29,264 nucleotides of DNA, taken from positions 1-29,264 of the forward strand of contig CALLQH010000017.1 in NCBI GenBank assembly GCA_938014945.1. The letters are read 5' to 3'. The stretch is from an uncultured bacterium (GTDB lineage Bacteria > Pseudomonadota > Alphaproteobacteria > SP197). The notes beneath the pieces were generated by a model. The model was not told the origin of the DNA. It made no database searches and was given only the letters and a program-made list of their open reading frames with translations. Numbering within the stretch: position 1 is the first letter of the stretch; the number at the start of each line of letters is the position of its first letter. Shown in pieces: positions 9,983-19,875 of the stretch. The position numbers and the translations under genes are program-made.

Positions 9983-12583
9983 TCAGGCCGTGCGGGTTTC
10001 GTCGGTCGCGGCGATGCCGACCGGCACGCTGACACGGCGCGCCGGCAGGGTGGCAATCACCGACATCGCGATCGCGGCGGCAAAGGGAAGCGCCTGGACC
10101 GCCAGGAAGACGGCCCAGAGGATCGGCACGATGCCGTCCTCGCCATGGACGATCAGCACGCCGGCACTGGCCGCCGCCAGCAGGGCAAGGAACACCGCTT
10201 CCTCGCGCACCGCCGCCAGGGCGCGGATCAGGGCTGGCTGGTTCTCGCACTTGGGCGTGCGCAGGAACGGGCAGCGCGAGGTGAAGACGCCAAGGAAGAT
10301 CGCCTTGGCCACCGTATAGGAGAGCGCCAGTCCGGCCAGCGAAGCGCCGAGCGCCTCCACGAAGGTGCAATCGACGCGGGCGCGGTAGAGCATCATGGTC
10401 TTGGCCGCCTTGAAGGCGAACAGGCCGATGGCGAGCGCGATGGCGGCGATGAAGGGAAAGTCGAAGACCTTGGAAAAGAAGATCGCCTGCACCGACCAGA
10501 TCAGTCCCAGCACGGAGCAGAGCACGTTGAGGCCGTCCGCGAACCAGGGCAGCCAGCCGGCCAGGAACTGATAACGCTGGCGGTCGTCGAGCCGGGTGGT
10601 GCCGGGCAGCAGCAGGGCCGCCAGGTGGCGCTTGACGATCTGCACCGAGCCGTAGGCCCAGCGGAAGCGCTGGCCCCGATAGGCGGCAAAGTCGTCGGGC
10701 GTGACGCCGCGGCCGTAGCTCGTCGGGACATAGACCGAATCCCAGCCGTCTTCGTAGAGGCGCAGCCCCAGCTCGGCATCCTCGGTGATGCACCATTCCG
10801 ACCAGCCGCCGATGCGCTCCAGAAGCTCGCGGCGCACCATGGTCATGGTGCCGTGCTGGATGACGGCGTTGCGTTCGTTGCGCTGGACCATGCCGATGCG
10901 GAAGAAACCGGCGTATTCCCAGAAGCACATGCGCTTGAACAGGCTCTCGCCGCCGTCGCGGTAGTCCTGCGGCGCCTGGACGAAGGCGACGTCCGGGCGG
11001 TCGAAGTGGGGTACCAGATCGCGCAGCCAGCCGGGTGCGACCATGTAGTCGCTGTCGATCACGGCGATGACCTCGGCGGCCGGATCGGTCATGGCGATGC
11101 CGCGGTTCAGCGCGCCTGCCTTGAAGCCCGGGCAATGGTCGATGTGGACGAAGCGGAAGCGCTCGCCCAGTTGCGCGCAGAAGGCCTCGACCGGACGCCA
11201 GACCGCCGGGTCCTTGGTGTTGTTGTCGATCACCAGGACTTCGAAGTTGTCGTAGTCGAGCCGCGAGAGGGCGCGCAGGGTATCGGCCACCATGTCGGGC
11301 GGCTCGTTGTAGAGGGGGACATGGATCGACACCCGGCGCTGCCGCCCGGAGGGGTTGGCCGCTGCCCCGAAGGCGCGGTTGAGGCGGGGCTGCCAGCGCA
11401 CGTCGCACCACTCGAAGGCCTCGACCAGCAGGACCACGATCAGCAGGCCCAGGCCCAGCCCCATGGCGAGCCAGCCTGCCATCGACCAGGTCGTGAGATA
11501 ACGCGCCACCGCGACATGGCCCGCCCAGACCGCCAGCCCGATGGACGCCTGCATGAGGCCGGCAAAGAAGAGCTGGCCCGAAAGGCGCATCGGATTGCGG
11601 CGCACGAAGGCGAAGGTCGCCAGGGCGCCCAGCACGCCCGACAGCAGGGCCAGGCCCGGCCATGTCGGCAGGTCGCTGACCTCCTGCGTCCAGGAGAACT
11701 TGGGCGCACGCGCCTCGTCCCAGATGCCCCAGTAGCCGCCCGCCGTGCCTTCGGCGCCGACCTTCCAGGGCTGGTCGAAGGCCTCGAGCAGGTAATAGGG
11801 GATGCCCCGGCGTTCGGCATGATCGACAAAGGCGCGCAGGAACATGGCCTGGTTGGCGGGCGAAGGCACCGCATCGCCGATGACGACGCCGTCGGAGGGC
11901 CAGCCGACCTCTGTCAGCACGATGCGCTTGCCGGGGAAGGCCTGCTGCAGGCGGCCGTACTGCTCGTCGATGAAGGGAATGGCGTTCTCGATCGGGATGC
12001 CTTCCCAGTAGGGCAGGATGTGCACCGCCAGGAAATCCACGGAATCGGCGAGTTCCGGGTGATCGAGCCAGATGTGCCAGGTCTCGGCCGTCGTCACCGG
12101 CACATCGACGGCGCCGCGCACCATGTCGAGCCAGCCCTTCAGGCGGGCGGCATCGAGATCGCCGCGCAGCAGGGTCTCGTTGCCGATGACCACCGCCTCG
12201 ACATTGCTGTTGTGGGAGACTGCCGCGATCAGGCGGTCGATCTCGGCCTGGTTGCGGCTGTCGCTGCCGTCGAGCCAGGCGCCCATGGTGACGTCCAGGC
12301 CATGGCGGCGGGCCAGATAGGGTACCAGATCCAGGTCATTGGCGGTGGAGTAGGTGCGCAGATGATCGAAGCGGCGGTCGATCAGCGCCAGATCGCGGTC
12401 GATCTCGGCAGCCGCCAGCTCGGGCGAATCGGCGGGATCGTCGCGCAGGCCCGACGGGTTGTAGGCGACGCCCTGCATGGGTCGGCTCCAGGCGGTTCCC
12501 TGGCGGGAATCGCCCATCCATCCCCAGACGGCGATGTTGGAGACGACAACGAAGGCAACGACAAACCAAGAGGTGATGCGCAT
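9983..12583 (-). CDS. GH17-GT2 fusion membrane beta-glucan synthase
   Basis: An 866-residue inner-membrane protein. After an N-terminal membrane anchor (about 4-22) comes a periplasmic glycoside hydrolase family 17-like domain (about 35-310), with likely acid Glu in VIGNETLLR (E136) and nucleophile Glu in LTEVGWPSDG (E225). Membrane helices (about 328-405) lead to a cytoplasmic GT2 glycosyltransferase domain. Its motifs are VIDSDY (D510, D512), ITEDAEL (D602) and QRFRW (Q638-W642), the D, DxD, TED, QxxRW set of processive synthases. More helices follow to the C-terminus. GT2 plus GH17 is the composition of NdvB-type beta-1,3-glucan synthases, where GH17 is thought to act on the nascent chain. 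It is the first gene of an operon with the GMC oxidoreductase and the Tat protein. The glucan type is inferred. Confidence 0.88.
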   Translation of the reverse strand: MRITSWFVVAFVVVSNIAVWGWMGDSRQGTAWSRPMQGVAYNPSGLRDDPADSPELAAAEIDRDLALIDRRFDHLRTYSTANDLDLVPYLARRHGLDVTMGAWLDGSDSRNQAEIDRLIAAVSHNSNVEAVVIGNETLLRGDLDAARLKGWLDMVRGAVDVPVTTAETWHIWLDHPELADSVDFLAVHILPYWEGIPIENAIPFIDEQYGRLQQAFPGKRIVLTEVGWPSDGVVIGDAVPSPANQAMFLRAFVDHAERRGIPYYLLEAFDQPWKVGAEGTAGGYWGIWDEARAPKFSWTQEVSDLPTWPGLALLSGVLGALATFAFVRRNPMRLSGQLFFAGLMQASIGLAVWAGHVAVARYLTTWSMAGWLAMGLGLGLLIVVLLVEAFEWCDVRWQPRLNRAFGAAANPSGRQRRVSIHVPLYNEPPDMVADTLRALSRLDYDNFEVLVIDNNTKDPAVWRPVEAFCAQLGERFRFVHIDHCPGFKAGALNRGIAMTDPAAEVIAVIDSDYMVAPGWLRDLVPHFDRPDVAFVQAPQDYRDGGESLFKRMCFWEYAGFFRIGMVQRNERNAVIQHGTMTMVRRELLERIGGWSEWCITEDAELGLRLYEDGWDSVYVPTSYGRGVTPDDFAAYRGQRFRWAYGSVQIVKRHLAALLLPGTTRLDDRQRYQFLAGWLPWFADGLNVLCSVLGLIWSVQAIFFSKVFDFPFIAAIALAIGLFAFKAAKTMMLYRARVDCTFVEALGASLAGLALSYTVAKAIFLGVFTSRCPFLRTPKCENQPALIRALAAVREEAVFLALLAAASAGVLIVHGEDGIVPILWAVFLAVQALPFAAAIAMSVIATLPARRVSVPVGIAATDETRTA

Positions 12584-12953
12584 GGACCTGATCGAGGTTG
12601 GTGGGCTCCGGCCGGATACCCGTCACGCGCTTCAACCCCTTGGCAGCAACAAAGGTTGCAGCCACAGGTCCGGATCGATGGATTTTGGGAAGCGGAGACG
12701 GGTAGCAGGGCTGGCTTGGCCCGGGGATTACTCGGAAAGCTCTTCGTCTCCAGCTCTCATCGCGGCCTGTGGCCCGCGCCACGGTGCGGCAGCGATTCGA
12801 TTGGCGACAATTTGTGAACCCCCGTGGGGCAAGTCAAGCGGGATCGGCGGAGTTCCGGGCGACAGCCATCACTTCGTCGCCTTCCCGGCATGGCGCCGCC
12901 GCAATCGCCGACTAGAATGGAATCGACCGGCGCCGCTGCAATGGGAAATCGTC
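12584..12953. other. 370-base divergent intergenic region
   Basis: This region separates the start of the minus-strand glucan synthase from the plus-strand alpha-2-macroglobulin gene. It must hold both promoters. Apart from a -10-like hexamer near 12913, I see no convincing promoter, repeat, terminator or small gene. A frame stays open through it on the plus strand, but it lacks a good start signal and its translation resembles no protein I know. Confidence 0.6.
12913..12918 (+). promoter_or_regulatory. Candidate -10 element for the alpha-2-macroglobulin operon
   Basis: TAGAAT matches the sigma-70 -10 consensus at five of six positions and lies 36 bases before the ATG at 12954. No good -35 box is visible 16-18 bases upstream, so this is tentative. 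Confidence 0.25.
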
Positions 12954-15900
12954 ATGGCCAGACTGCTGATCTGTCTCCTGCTCCTGGTGAATGCCGCGGC
13001 TCTGGCGCGGGCCGACAGCACCAGCAGCGCCTCCGGCGGCAGCCTGCTGGTCGACGACGTGCAGGTGCAGAGCGAGGGCGACCAGCCGCGCGCCTGCATC
13101 CTCTTCAACCAGGACCTGGCGCCCGCCAGCACCCCCATCGAGGCCTTTCTGCGCCTTGAGCCGGCCGTCGACGCCGGATTCAGCGTGCGCCGCAACATGA
13201 TCTGCATCGACGGCCTGCACCACGGCGAGAGTTATGTCCTCACCCTGCTCGCCGGGCTTCCGGGCGGCCAGGGCGCGCTCGCCAGGGATCGCACGATCGA
13301 CCTTGCCGTGCCCGACCGTGATCCGTCGACCAGCTTCCCCGCCAGCGGCTTTGTCCTGCCCAAGGTCGAAAACGCCGGGCTGCCGGTGGAAACCGTCAAC
13401 GTCGACAGCCTGGCGGTGCGCATCTACCGCGTGAACGACCGCGCCCTGGTCGGCGAAATCCGCAACGGCATGGTCTTCGGCGATCTCTACAACTGGGCGC
13501 TCGACGACCTCACCGAAAACAGCGGCGAGCTTGTCTGGCAGGGCACCATGGCGGTCGAGAACGCCAAGAACCAGACCGTGCGTACGGCGATCCCGATCGC
13601 GCGGACCATCGGCACGCTGGAGCCTGGTGTCTATGCCGCAGCCGCCGTCGACGAGCGCGAGATGGACCAGTACTGGCAGGACTGGGCAAGCCAGTGGTTC
13701 ATCGTCTCCGACCTGGGGCTCGCGAGTTACCTGGGCCAGGGCGGCCTGGACGTCACCGTGCGGTCCCTGGCCGAAGGCACGGCGCGCTCCGATGTCACCA
13801 TCGAGCTCTACGCCCGCAACAGCGCCCTGCTGGGCGAGGCATCGACCAACGGCGACGGACTGGCGCGCCTGGACGCCGGCCTGGTGCGCGGCACCGGCGG
13901 CAACACGCCGCGCATCGTCGTCGCCCGCACCGATGACGACTTTGCCTTCATCGACCTGGAGATGACCGCCCTCGACCTTTCCGACCGCGGCGTCGAGGGC
14001 CGCCTGCCGCCCGGTCCCCTGGACGCCTTCGTGTGGAGCGAACGCGGCATCTACCGGCCCGGCGAGACAGCCCATGTCGTGGCCCTGCTGCGCGACGACG
14101 AATCCTTGGCCGTCACCGGCCTGCCGTTGATCCTGCGCGTGGTGCGCCCGGACGGGGTGGAGGTTTCGCGCACTGTGGTCGAGGACGCAGGCGAAGGCAG
14201 CCATCCGCTCGATGTCGCTCTGCCCGACAACGCCTACACCGGCCGCTGGACCGTGGAGGCGCTGGCCGATCCGGCCGCGCGCGCCATCGGCAGCGTCACC
14301 TTCCTGGTCGACGACTTCGTGCCGCCACGCATCGAGTTCACCCTGGAGGGAACGCCGGAGGTCATGACCCTGCAGATGCTGCAGGCGCAGGCCGTGATCG
14401 ACGCCGACTATCTCTACGGTGGCGTCGCCGGCGGCCTGGAGGGCGAACTCACCCTCACCTTTGCCGCCGACCGCGATCCGCTCGGCCTCGACAACGGCTT
14501 CGCCTTTGGCCTGATCGAAGAGGACCTCGACGCCCGCTCGCCCGAGCCGACACCCTTCACCACCGATGCGCAGGGCCACGCCGAGGTTCCCCTCGACCTT
14601 CGCGACATGCCGCAGACGACCTCCCCCGTGGCGGTCTCGATCCAGGCCCAGCTCTTCGATGTCGGCGGGCGCCCCGTAGGGCGGGACACGGAAATCAGCG
14701 TGCTCGGCTCCGACCTTCTGATCGGCATCAAGCCGCTCTTCGACACCTATGTCCGCTGGGGCGAGGACGCCCGCTTCGACATCGGCGTGTGGGACGAGGC
14801 CGGAAACCGCGTCGCGCGCGAGGGGCTGGCCTGGAACCTGGTGCGCGAGAGTTATGACTGGCGCTGGTGGGACGAAGGCGGCAACTGGCGCTATCGCGGC
14901 TTCCTGTGGGACGAACTGGTCGCCAGCGGCAGTTTCAACGCCGGTGCCGAGCGCTTCGCCCACCTTGCCCAGCAGATCGACTGGGGCCGCTACCGGCTGG
15001 AGATCTATGATCCCGAGACGGGTGCGGCGACCAGCGTGCGCTTCCGCTCCGGCTGGAGCCGCGGCCCCGTTGCCGGCGACAGCCCGCCCGACCGCGTCAC
15101 CGTCACGCTCTCGCAGGAGACCTTTGTGCCCGGCGATACCGTGACCGTCTTCATCGATCCTCCCTTCGACGCCGAAGTGGCGCTGGGCGTGATGGACGAC
15201 GCCGTGCGCGAGATGCGCTTCGTCAGCATCCCCGAAGGCGGGGCCGAGGTGACGCTGACCGTGGCCGAGGACTGGGCGCCGGGCGCCTATGTCGTCGCAA
15301 CGGCCTACGGCGAACCCGACCCTCTGGTGCCCTCGATTCCCCAGCGCGCCGTGGGTGTCGCCTGGATGAGCGTCGAGCGGGCCGGACAGGAGCTCGATGT
15401 CGCGATCGACGCGCCCGAGAGCATCGAACCCGAACAAACCGTGGAGATCGCCGTGGGTGTGCGCCGGGTTGCCGAGGGCACCGCCTTTGTCACCCTGGCG
15501 GCGGTCGACGACGGCATCCTGCAGCTCACCCGCTATCAGGCGCCGGATCCCTCGGCCTGGTACCTGGGCCAGCGCCGCCTGGGCGTGTCGATCAGCGATC
15601 TTTATGGCCGCCTGATCGATGCCAGCGGCGCAGCACCGGGCGATGTCCGCTCCGGCGGCGACCGCATGGGCGCGGGCCTGGGCGATGCCCTTTCGAAGCG
15701 ATCCAGCAAGGTGGTGGCGCTGTTCTCGGGCATCGTGCCGGTGGTCGACGGCATCGCCACCATTCCGCTCAGCGTGCCGGACTTCAACGGCCGCCTGCGC
15801 CTGATGGCGGTGGCATGGTCGGCGGGCGGCGTCGGCCAGGCCGAGACAACCATGACGGTGGCAGCACCCGTGGTCGCCGATCTGGTGCTGCCGCGCTTCC

Positions 15901-17696
15901 TGGCGCCGGGCGACCGCTCCCTTGCCTCGCTCGCCATCGACAACGTTTCGGGGCCGGAGGGCAGCTACAGCTTCCAGCTGGTTGCCGAAGGGCCGGTCAG
16001 CGTGATCGAACCGGCAACGGTGATCGCCGATCTCGCCCAGGGCCAGCGCATCGACGCCGGCTTCCGCCTGGAGGCGAGCGCGCTTGGCGTGGCGCGCATG
16101 ACGCTTGCGGTGAGCGGCCCCGACGACTTCTACCAGGAGCGCAGCTGGGACCTTGCCGTTCGTGCGCCAAGCAGCATCACGACGGAACGACGCCTGGCCG
16201 ATCTGGCGCCGGGCGGCTCCTACCTGGTGACGCCGGCGCTGACCGCCAGCTTCCTGGAGGGCGATCTCTCCGTCTCTCTTGTCGCCGACACCAGCCCGCC
16301 CATAGACACCGCAAGCCTGCTGCGCTGGCTTTCGCTCTACCCCTACGGCTGCGCCGAACAGACGACGAGCTCCGCCCTGCCCATGCTCTACATCGGCCGG
16401 CTGGACGCCGAAGGCACGATCATCGACCTTGGCCGCGAGGACATCGACCGGCGCATCGGCGATGCCATCGGCCGCCTTTCGGCCATGCAGCGTTCCGACG
16501 GCGACTTCGGCCTGTGGTCGTGGCGCAGCGCGGGTTCCACCTGGCTGACAGCCTATGTCACCGACTTCCTGACAAGGGCGCAGGAGCAGGGCTACTTCGT
16601 GCCCGACACGACCCTGGAGACCGCCTTCGAGGCGCTGCAACGCGCCGTGGCCGACAACTACGACAGCACCGATGCACAGGCCTATGCCCTGCATGTGCTT
16701 GCACGCGCAGGCCAGGGCGATGCCTATGAGCTGGCCTATGCCGCCGACCGGCTGAGCCGTGCCGAGCTCTCGACCATCGGCCGCGCCCTGCTGGCGACAT
16801 CCTTCGCCGAACTGGGCGACCCCGCCCGCGCCCGCGAGACCTTCGAGAGTGACGCTGCGGAGGCGGACGAGGAATCCGACGGCTACAACCCCGAGACCTA
16901 TGGCTCGGACCTGCGCGATGCGGCCATGGCCGCCTCCCTGCTGCTGGAGAGCGGTGTCGCCTCCCCCGACGAGATCCTGGCCCTGACGCGCGAAGCCGCG
17001 CGGCGCTACGAGGCGCGGCGCTGGACAAGCACCCAGGAGAAGGCATGGCTGGTGATCGGCGCAGCCGCCGTGCAGTCGGACGCACCCGTCGCCGTGGAGA
17101 TCGGGGGCACGCTGACGCAGCGGGACGGCGCGGTGCAGCAGCCGCTCCGGCTGTCGTCCCCGGGCGGCACGACGGTCATCGCCAACCGCGGCGAGGCACC
17201 GCTTTATCTCTCGCTGTCGATGACCGGCTATCCGCGCGCCGACGCGCCCGCCGCCGCCGACGGCTTTGCCATCGAGCGGCAGGTCTTCGACCTGCAGGGC
17301 AACCCCATCGAGGCGACAAGCCTTGCCCAGCACAGCCGCATCGTGGTCTTGCTGAAGGTCCAGGCCACCGAAGTGCTGACCCACGACGCCATGGTCGTCG
17401 ACCTGCTGCCCGCCGGTCTGGAGCTGGAAAATGCCCGCCTGGAGGGCGCCATCGAAGCGAGCGAACTGGCATGGCTGCCGGAACTGGCCGAGCCCGAGCG
17501 GGTGGAGCTGCGCGACGACCGTTACGTCGCCGCGCTGGAACTCTCGGGCAGCGACGGCGAGGTCTGGCTCGCCTACATCGCCCGTGCCGTGACGCCGGGC
17601 CGCTACGTGGTTCCCGCACCCTTCGTGGAGGACATGTACCGGCCCTACTACTTCGCGCGCGGGCAAGCCGGCACCCTCGACATCACCGCGCCCTGA
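12954..17696 (+). CDS. Bacterial alpha-2-macroglobulin with thioester motif
   Basis: A 1580-residue periplasmic protein of the bacterial alpha-2-macroglobulin family (YfhM/ECAM type), thought to trap invading proteases after cleavage of a bait region. A Sec signal peptide (hydrophobic core LLICLLLLVNAAAL, probable cleavage after ARA at residue 20) precedes many beta-rich macroglobulin domains. The A2M N domain has ERGIYRPGET (about 363-372), the A2M core has VPDFNGRLRLMAVAWS, and the thioester motif is intact in YPYGCAEQTT (C1133, Q1136). The Gly/Arg/Ser-rich stretch GDVRSGGDRMGAGLGDALSK just before the core is a possible exposed bait segment. Unlike E. coli YfhM there is no lipobox: the Cys at position 7 is preceded by Ile. 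It should be soluble rather than a lipoprotein. pbpC follows after 10 bases, the classic partner gene. Confidence 0.94.
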   Translation: MARLLICLLLLVNAAALARADSTSSASGGSLLVDDVQVQSEGDQPRACILFNQDLAPASTPIEAFLRLEPAVDAGFSVRRNMICIDGLHHGESYVLTLLAGLPGGQGALARDRTIDLAVPDRDPSTSFPASGFVLPKVENAGLPVETVNVDSLAVRIYRVNDRALVGEIRNGMVFGDLYNWALDDLTENSGELVWQGTMAVENAKNQTVRTAIPIARTIGTLEPGVYAAAAVDEREMDQYWQDWASQWFIVSDLGLASYLGQGGLDVTVRSLAEGTARSDVTIELYARNSALLGEASTNGDGLARLDAGLVRGTGGNTPRIVVARTDDDFAFIDLEMTALDLSDRGVEGRLPPGPLDAFVWSERGIYRPGETAHVVALLRDDESLAVTGLPLILRVVRPDGVEVSRTVVEDAGEGSHPLDVALPDNAYTGRWTVEALADPAARAIGSVTFLVDDFVPPRIEFTLEGTPEVMTLQMLQAQAVIDADYLYGGVAGGLEGELTLTFAADRDPLGLDNGFAFGLIEEDLDARSPEPTPFTTDAQGHAEVPLDLRDMPQTTSPVAVSIQAQLFDVGGRPVGRDTEISVLGSDLLIGIKPLFDTYVRWGEDARFDIGVWDEAGNRVAREGLAWNLVRESYDWRWWDEGGNWRYRGFLWDELVASGSFNAGAERFAHLAQQIDWGRYRLEIYDPETGAATSVRFRSGWSRGPVAGDSPPDRVTVTLSQETFVPGDTVTVFIDPPFDAEVALGVMDDAVREMRFVSIPEGGAEVTLTVAEDWAPGAYVVATAYGEPDPLVPSIPQRAVGVAWMSVERAGQELDVAIDAPESIEPEQTVEIAVGVRRVAEGTAFVTLAAVDDGILQLTRYQAPDPSAWYLGQRRLGVSISDLYGRLIDASGAAPGDVRSGGDRMGAGLGDALSKRSSKVVALFSGIVPVVDGIATIPLSVPDFNGRLRLMAVAWSAGGVGQAETTMTVAAPVVADLVLPRFLAPGDRSLASLAIDNVSGPEGSYSFQLVAEGPVSVIEPATVIADLAQGQRIDAGFRLEASALGVARMTLAVSGPDDFYQERSWDLAVRAPSSITTERRLADLAPGGSYLVTPALTASFLEGDLSVSLVADTSPPIDTASLLRWLSLYPYGCAEQTTSSALPMLYIGRLDAEGTIIDLGREDIDRRIGDAIGRLSAMQRSDGDFGLWSWRSAGSTWLTAYVTDFLTRAQEQGYFVPDTTLETAFEALQRAVADNYDSTDAQAYALHVLARAGQGDAYELAYAADRLSRAELSTIGRALLATSFAELGDPARARETFESDAAEADEESDGYNPETYGSDLRDAAMAASLLLESGVASPDEILALTREAARRYEARRWTSTQEKAWLVIGAAAVQSDAPVAVEIGGTLTQRDGAVQQPLRLSSPGGTTVIANRGEAPLYLSLSMTGYPRADAPAAADGFAIERQVFDLQGNPIEATSLAQHSRIVVLLKVQATEVLTHDAMVVDLLPAGLELENARLEGAIEASELAWLPELAEPERVELRDDRYVAALELSGSDGEVWLAYIARAVTPGRYVVPAPFVEDMYRPYYFARGQAGTLDITAP

Positions 17697-17706
17697 AGGC
17701 AGGGCG

Positions 17707-19779
17707 ATGCGGGCATCCCGGCGCAGGGCACTGATCGCGGCGGTCTGGGGGGCGGCCACGCTGCTGGTCGCGCTCGCCGCGCTCGACCGCGCCGCGCCGC
17801 CCGACCTTTCCCGCGCCGCGACGCAGACCCACACCGTGGAGGCGCGCGACGGCAGCGTCTTGCGCGCATTCCTGGCGAGCGACGGGATGTGGCGCCTGCC
17901 CGCCACCGTCGCCGACGTCGATCCCCTTTATCTCGCCATGCTCAAGGGCTGGGAGGACCGGCGCTTCGACGACCATCCCGGTGTCGATCCGCTGGCCATC
18001 GCCCGCGCCATCGGCCAGGCGATCTCGGCAGGCCGTGTGGTCTCGGGCGCCTCGACCCTTTCCATGCAGACCGCCCGCCTGCTGGAGCCGCAGGCGCGCA
18101 CCCTGACCGCCAAGGTCAGCGAGATGGGCCGCGCCCTGCAACTCGAACGCGATCTGGGCAAGGACGGGGTGCTTTCCCTCTACCTGACGCTCGCCCCCTT
18201 CGGCGGCAACCTGGAGGGCGTGCGCGCGGCGGCGCTGGCCTATTTCGGCAAGGAACCGGCCGACCTCTCGCCCGCCGAGGCCGCCCTGCTCGTCGCCCTG
18301 CCCCAGTCGCCCGAACGGCTGCGCCCGGACCGCTTCCCCGAGGCCGCGCGTGCGGCCCGCGACCGGGTGCTGGTCCGCGCCGCCGAACTCGGCATCCTCA
18401 CACAGGACGAGGCGCGGCGCGCGATGGCGGCGGCGGTGCCCGACGCGCGCCGCGACCTGCCGTTCCTCGCCCCGCATCTGGCCGAGCGGCTGGAGGCGCA
18501 GCAGCCGCAGAACCCGGCCATCGTCACGACCATCGACGCCGGGCTGCAGGCGACCATCGAACACCTGATTTCCATGCGCCTGCCGGCTGCCGATCCGCGC
18601 GCCAGCCTTGCCGTGATCGTGGTCGACAACGCCACCATGGAGGTGCTGGCCGAGGTCGGCGCCTGGGACTATTTCGATGTCGGCCGGCAGGGCATGGTCG
18701 ACATGACCCAGGCGATACGTTCGCCCGGCTCCGCCCTGAAGCCGCTGATCTATGGCCTGGCCTTCGACCGCCGCCTGCTGCATCCCGACACGCTGATCGA
18801 GGACCGGCCGCGCAACTTCGCAGGCTACCGCCCGGTCAACTTCGACGGCGGCTTTGCCGGGCTGGTGCGCGCGCGCGAGGCGCTGGCCTGGTCGCTCAAC
18901 GTGCCGGCCGTGGCCGTGCTCGACCGCCTGGGCGCCACCGGCTTCGACACCGCGCTCAGCGATGCCGGGATTCGCCTCGTCTATCCTCCAGGCGCCAGCG
19001 GGCCGAGCCTGCCGCTCGCCCTGGGCGGCGTCGGCATCACCCTGTCGGACCTCACCATGGCCTATGCCGGCATCGCCAACGGCGGCACGGTGCGTCCGCT
19101 GGTGTCGCTGCTGGATGCCGGGGAGCAGGAGGAAGGGACAGCCCTGATGGCGCCCTTCGCATCCTGGTATCTGGCCGACATCCTGCGCGATGCGCCCAGG
19201 GCGGGCGGCTTCATCCAGGACGGCAGCGCCCGGGCCATCGCCTTCAAGACCGGCACGTCCTACGGCTACCGCGACGCCTGGGCCATCGGCTTCACGGCCG
19301 AGCACACGGTGGGTGTCTGGGTCGGGCGGGCAGACGGCAGCCCCTGCGGCGGCTGTGTCGGCATCGACACCGCCTCGCCCATCCTGCTCTCGATCTTCGA
19401 TCTCTTCCCCGGCGACAGCGACCCGGCCGCCAACCCGCCCGAGACCGTGACGGCCATGGCCAGCGCCCGTCTGCCGGCCTACCTCGCCCGCTTCGACCGC
19501 GGCGCGGAAGCCAACGGGCCGGAGCTGTCCTTCCCCGTGGACGGCGCGCGCCTGCGCCTGGCCTGGGACGACGGCGCGGCCCAGGCCATGCCGCTGCGCG
19601 TGGACGGCGGGCAGGCGCCCTTCACCTGGTTCGTCAACGGCGCGCCCGTCGCCGCCGACCGCCGGGGCGATGCCGCCTGGGTGCCCGACGGCGACGGCTT
19701 TGCCGCCATCACCGTGACCGACGCCGCCGGCCGCTCGGCCGATGCGGAAGTCTTCGTGGAGATCGTCGGGCGGCCCTGA
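17707..19779 (+). CDS. pbpC: Penicillin-binding protein 1C
   Basis: A 690-residue bifunctional peptidoglycan synthase, anchored by an N-terminal membrane segment (about 9-25). The GT51 transglycosylase domain has the catalytic Glu in KGWEDRRFDDHPGVDP (E83) and SGASTLSMQTARLL. The transpeptidase domain has all three penicillin-binding motifs: SxxK as SALK (S342-K345), SLN (396-398) and KTGTS (514-518). The C-terminal roughly 95 residues, starting near LSFPVDGARLRLAWDD, form the beta-rich PBP1C C-terminal domain. Its start is 10 bases after the alpha-2-macroglobulin stop, with AGGGCG just before the ATG. The two are co-transcribed as in E. coli yfhM-pbpC, where macroglobulin is thought to guard the periplasm while PbpC repairs the wall. 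No key residue is missing. Confidence 0.95.
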   Translation: MRASRRRALIAAVWGAATLLVALAALDRAAPPDLSRAATQTHTVEARDGSVLRAFLASDGMWRLPATVADVDPLYLAMLKGWEDRRFDDHPGVDPLAIARAIGQAISAGRVVSGASTLSMQTARLLEPQARTLTAKVSEMGRALQLERDLGKDGVLSLYLTLAPFGGNLEGVRAAALAYFGKEPADLSPAEAALLVALPQSPERLRPDRFPEAARAARDRVLVRAAELGILTQDEARRAMAAAVPDARRDLPFLAPHLAERLEAQQPQNPAIVTTIDAGLQATIEHLISMRLPAADPRASLAVIVVDNATMEVLAEVGAWDYFDVGRQGMVDMTQAIRSPGSALKPLIYGLAFDRRLLHPDTLIEDRPRNFAGYRPVNFDGGFAGLVRAREALAWSLNVPAVAVLDRLGATGFDTALSDAGIRLVYPPGASGPSLPLALGGVGITLSDLTMAYAGIANGGTVRPLVSLLDAGEQEEGTALMAPFASWYLADILRDAPRAGGFIQDGSARAIAFKTGTSYGYRDAWAIGFTAEHTVGVWVGRADGSPCGGCVGIDTASPILLSIFDLFPGDSDPAANPPETVTAMASARLPAYLARFDRGAEANGPELSFPVDGARLRLAWDDGAAQAMPLRVDGGQAPFTWFVNGAPVAADRRGDAAWVPDGDGFAAITVTDAAGRSADAEVFVEIVGRP

Positions 19780-19875
19780 CAACTCCGCAGAACCATGCCT
19801 GGTGCGTCAGCAGGTTTTCGACGGTGGGTTCGTGTCGCCCCCTTTGCTCTCAGTCACTCTTCCACACTTAACACT

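Noticed and set aside
9971..12817. A 948-codon open frame on the plus strand opposite the glucan synthase
   Set aside because: It is antisense to a protein with complete GH17 and GT2 motifs. Its translation is rich in Gly, Ala, Asp, His and Arg with no recognisable domain, as expected from GC-biased third codon positions.
12477..12953. N-terminal extension of the alpha-2-macroglobulin frame
   Set aside because: The frame is open further upstream, but the ATG at 12954 begins a textbook signal peptide. The upstream part overlaps the start of the divergent glucan synthase and resembles no protein.
12912..17906. A 1664-codon open frame on the minus strand opposite the alpha-2-macroglobulin
   Set aside because: Antisense shadow of a gene with signal peptide and thioester motif; no family motifs, and composition typical of the complement of GC-rich coding DNA.
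17683..19782. A 699-codon open frame opposite pbpC
   Set aside because: Antisense to a complete penicillin-binding protein; no motif or start signal of its own.
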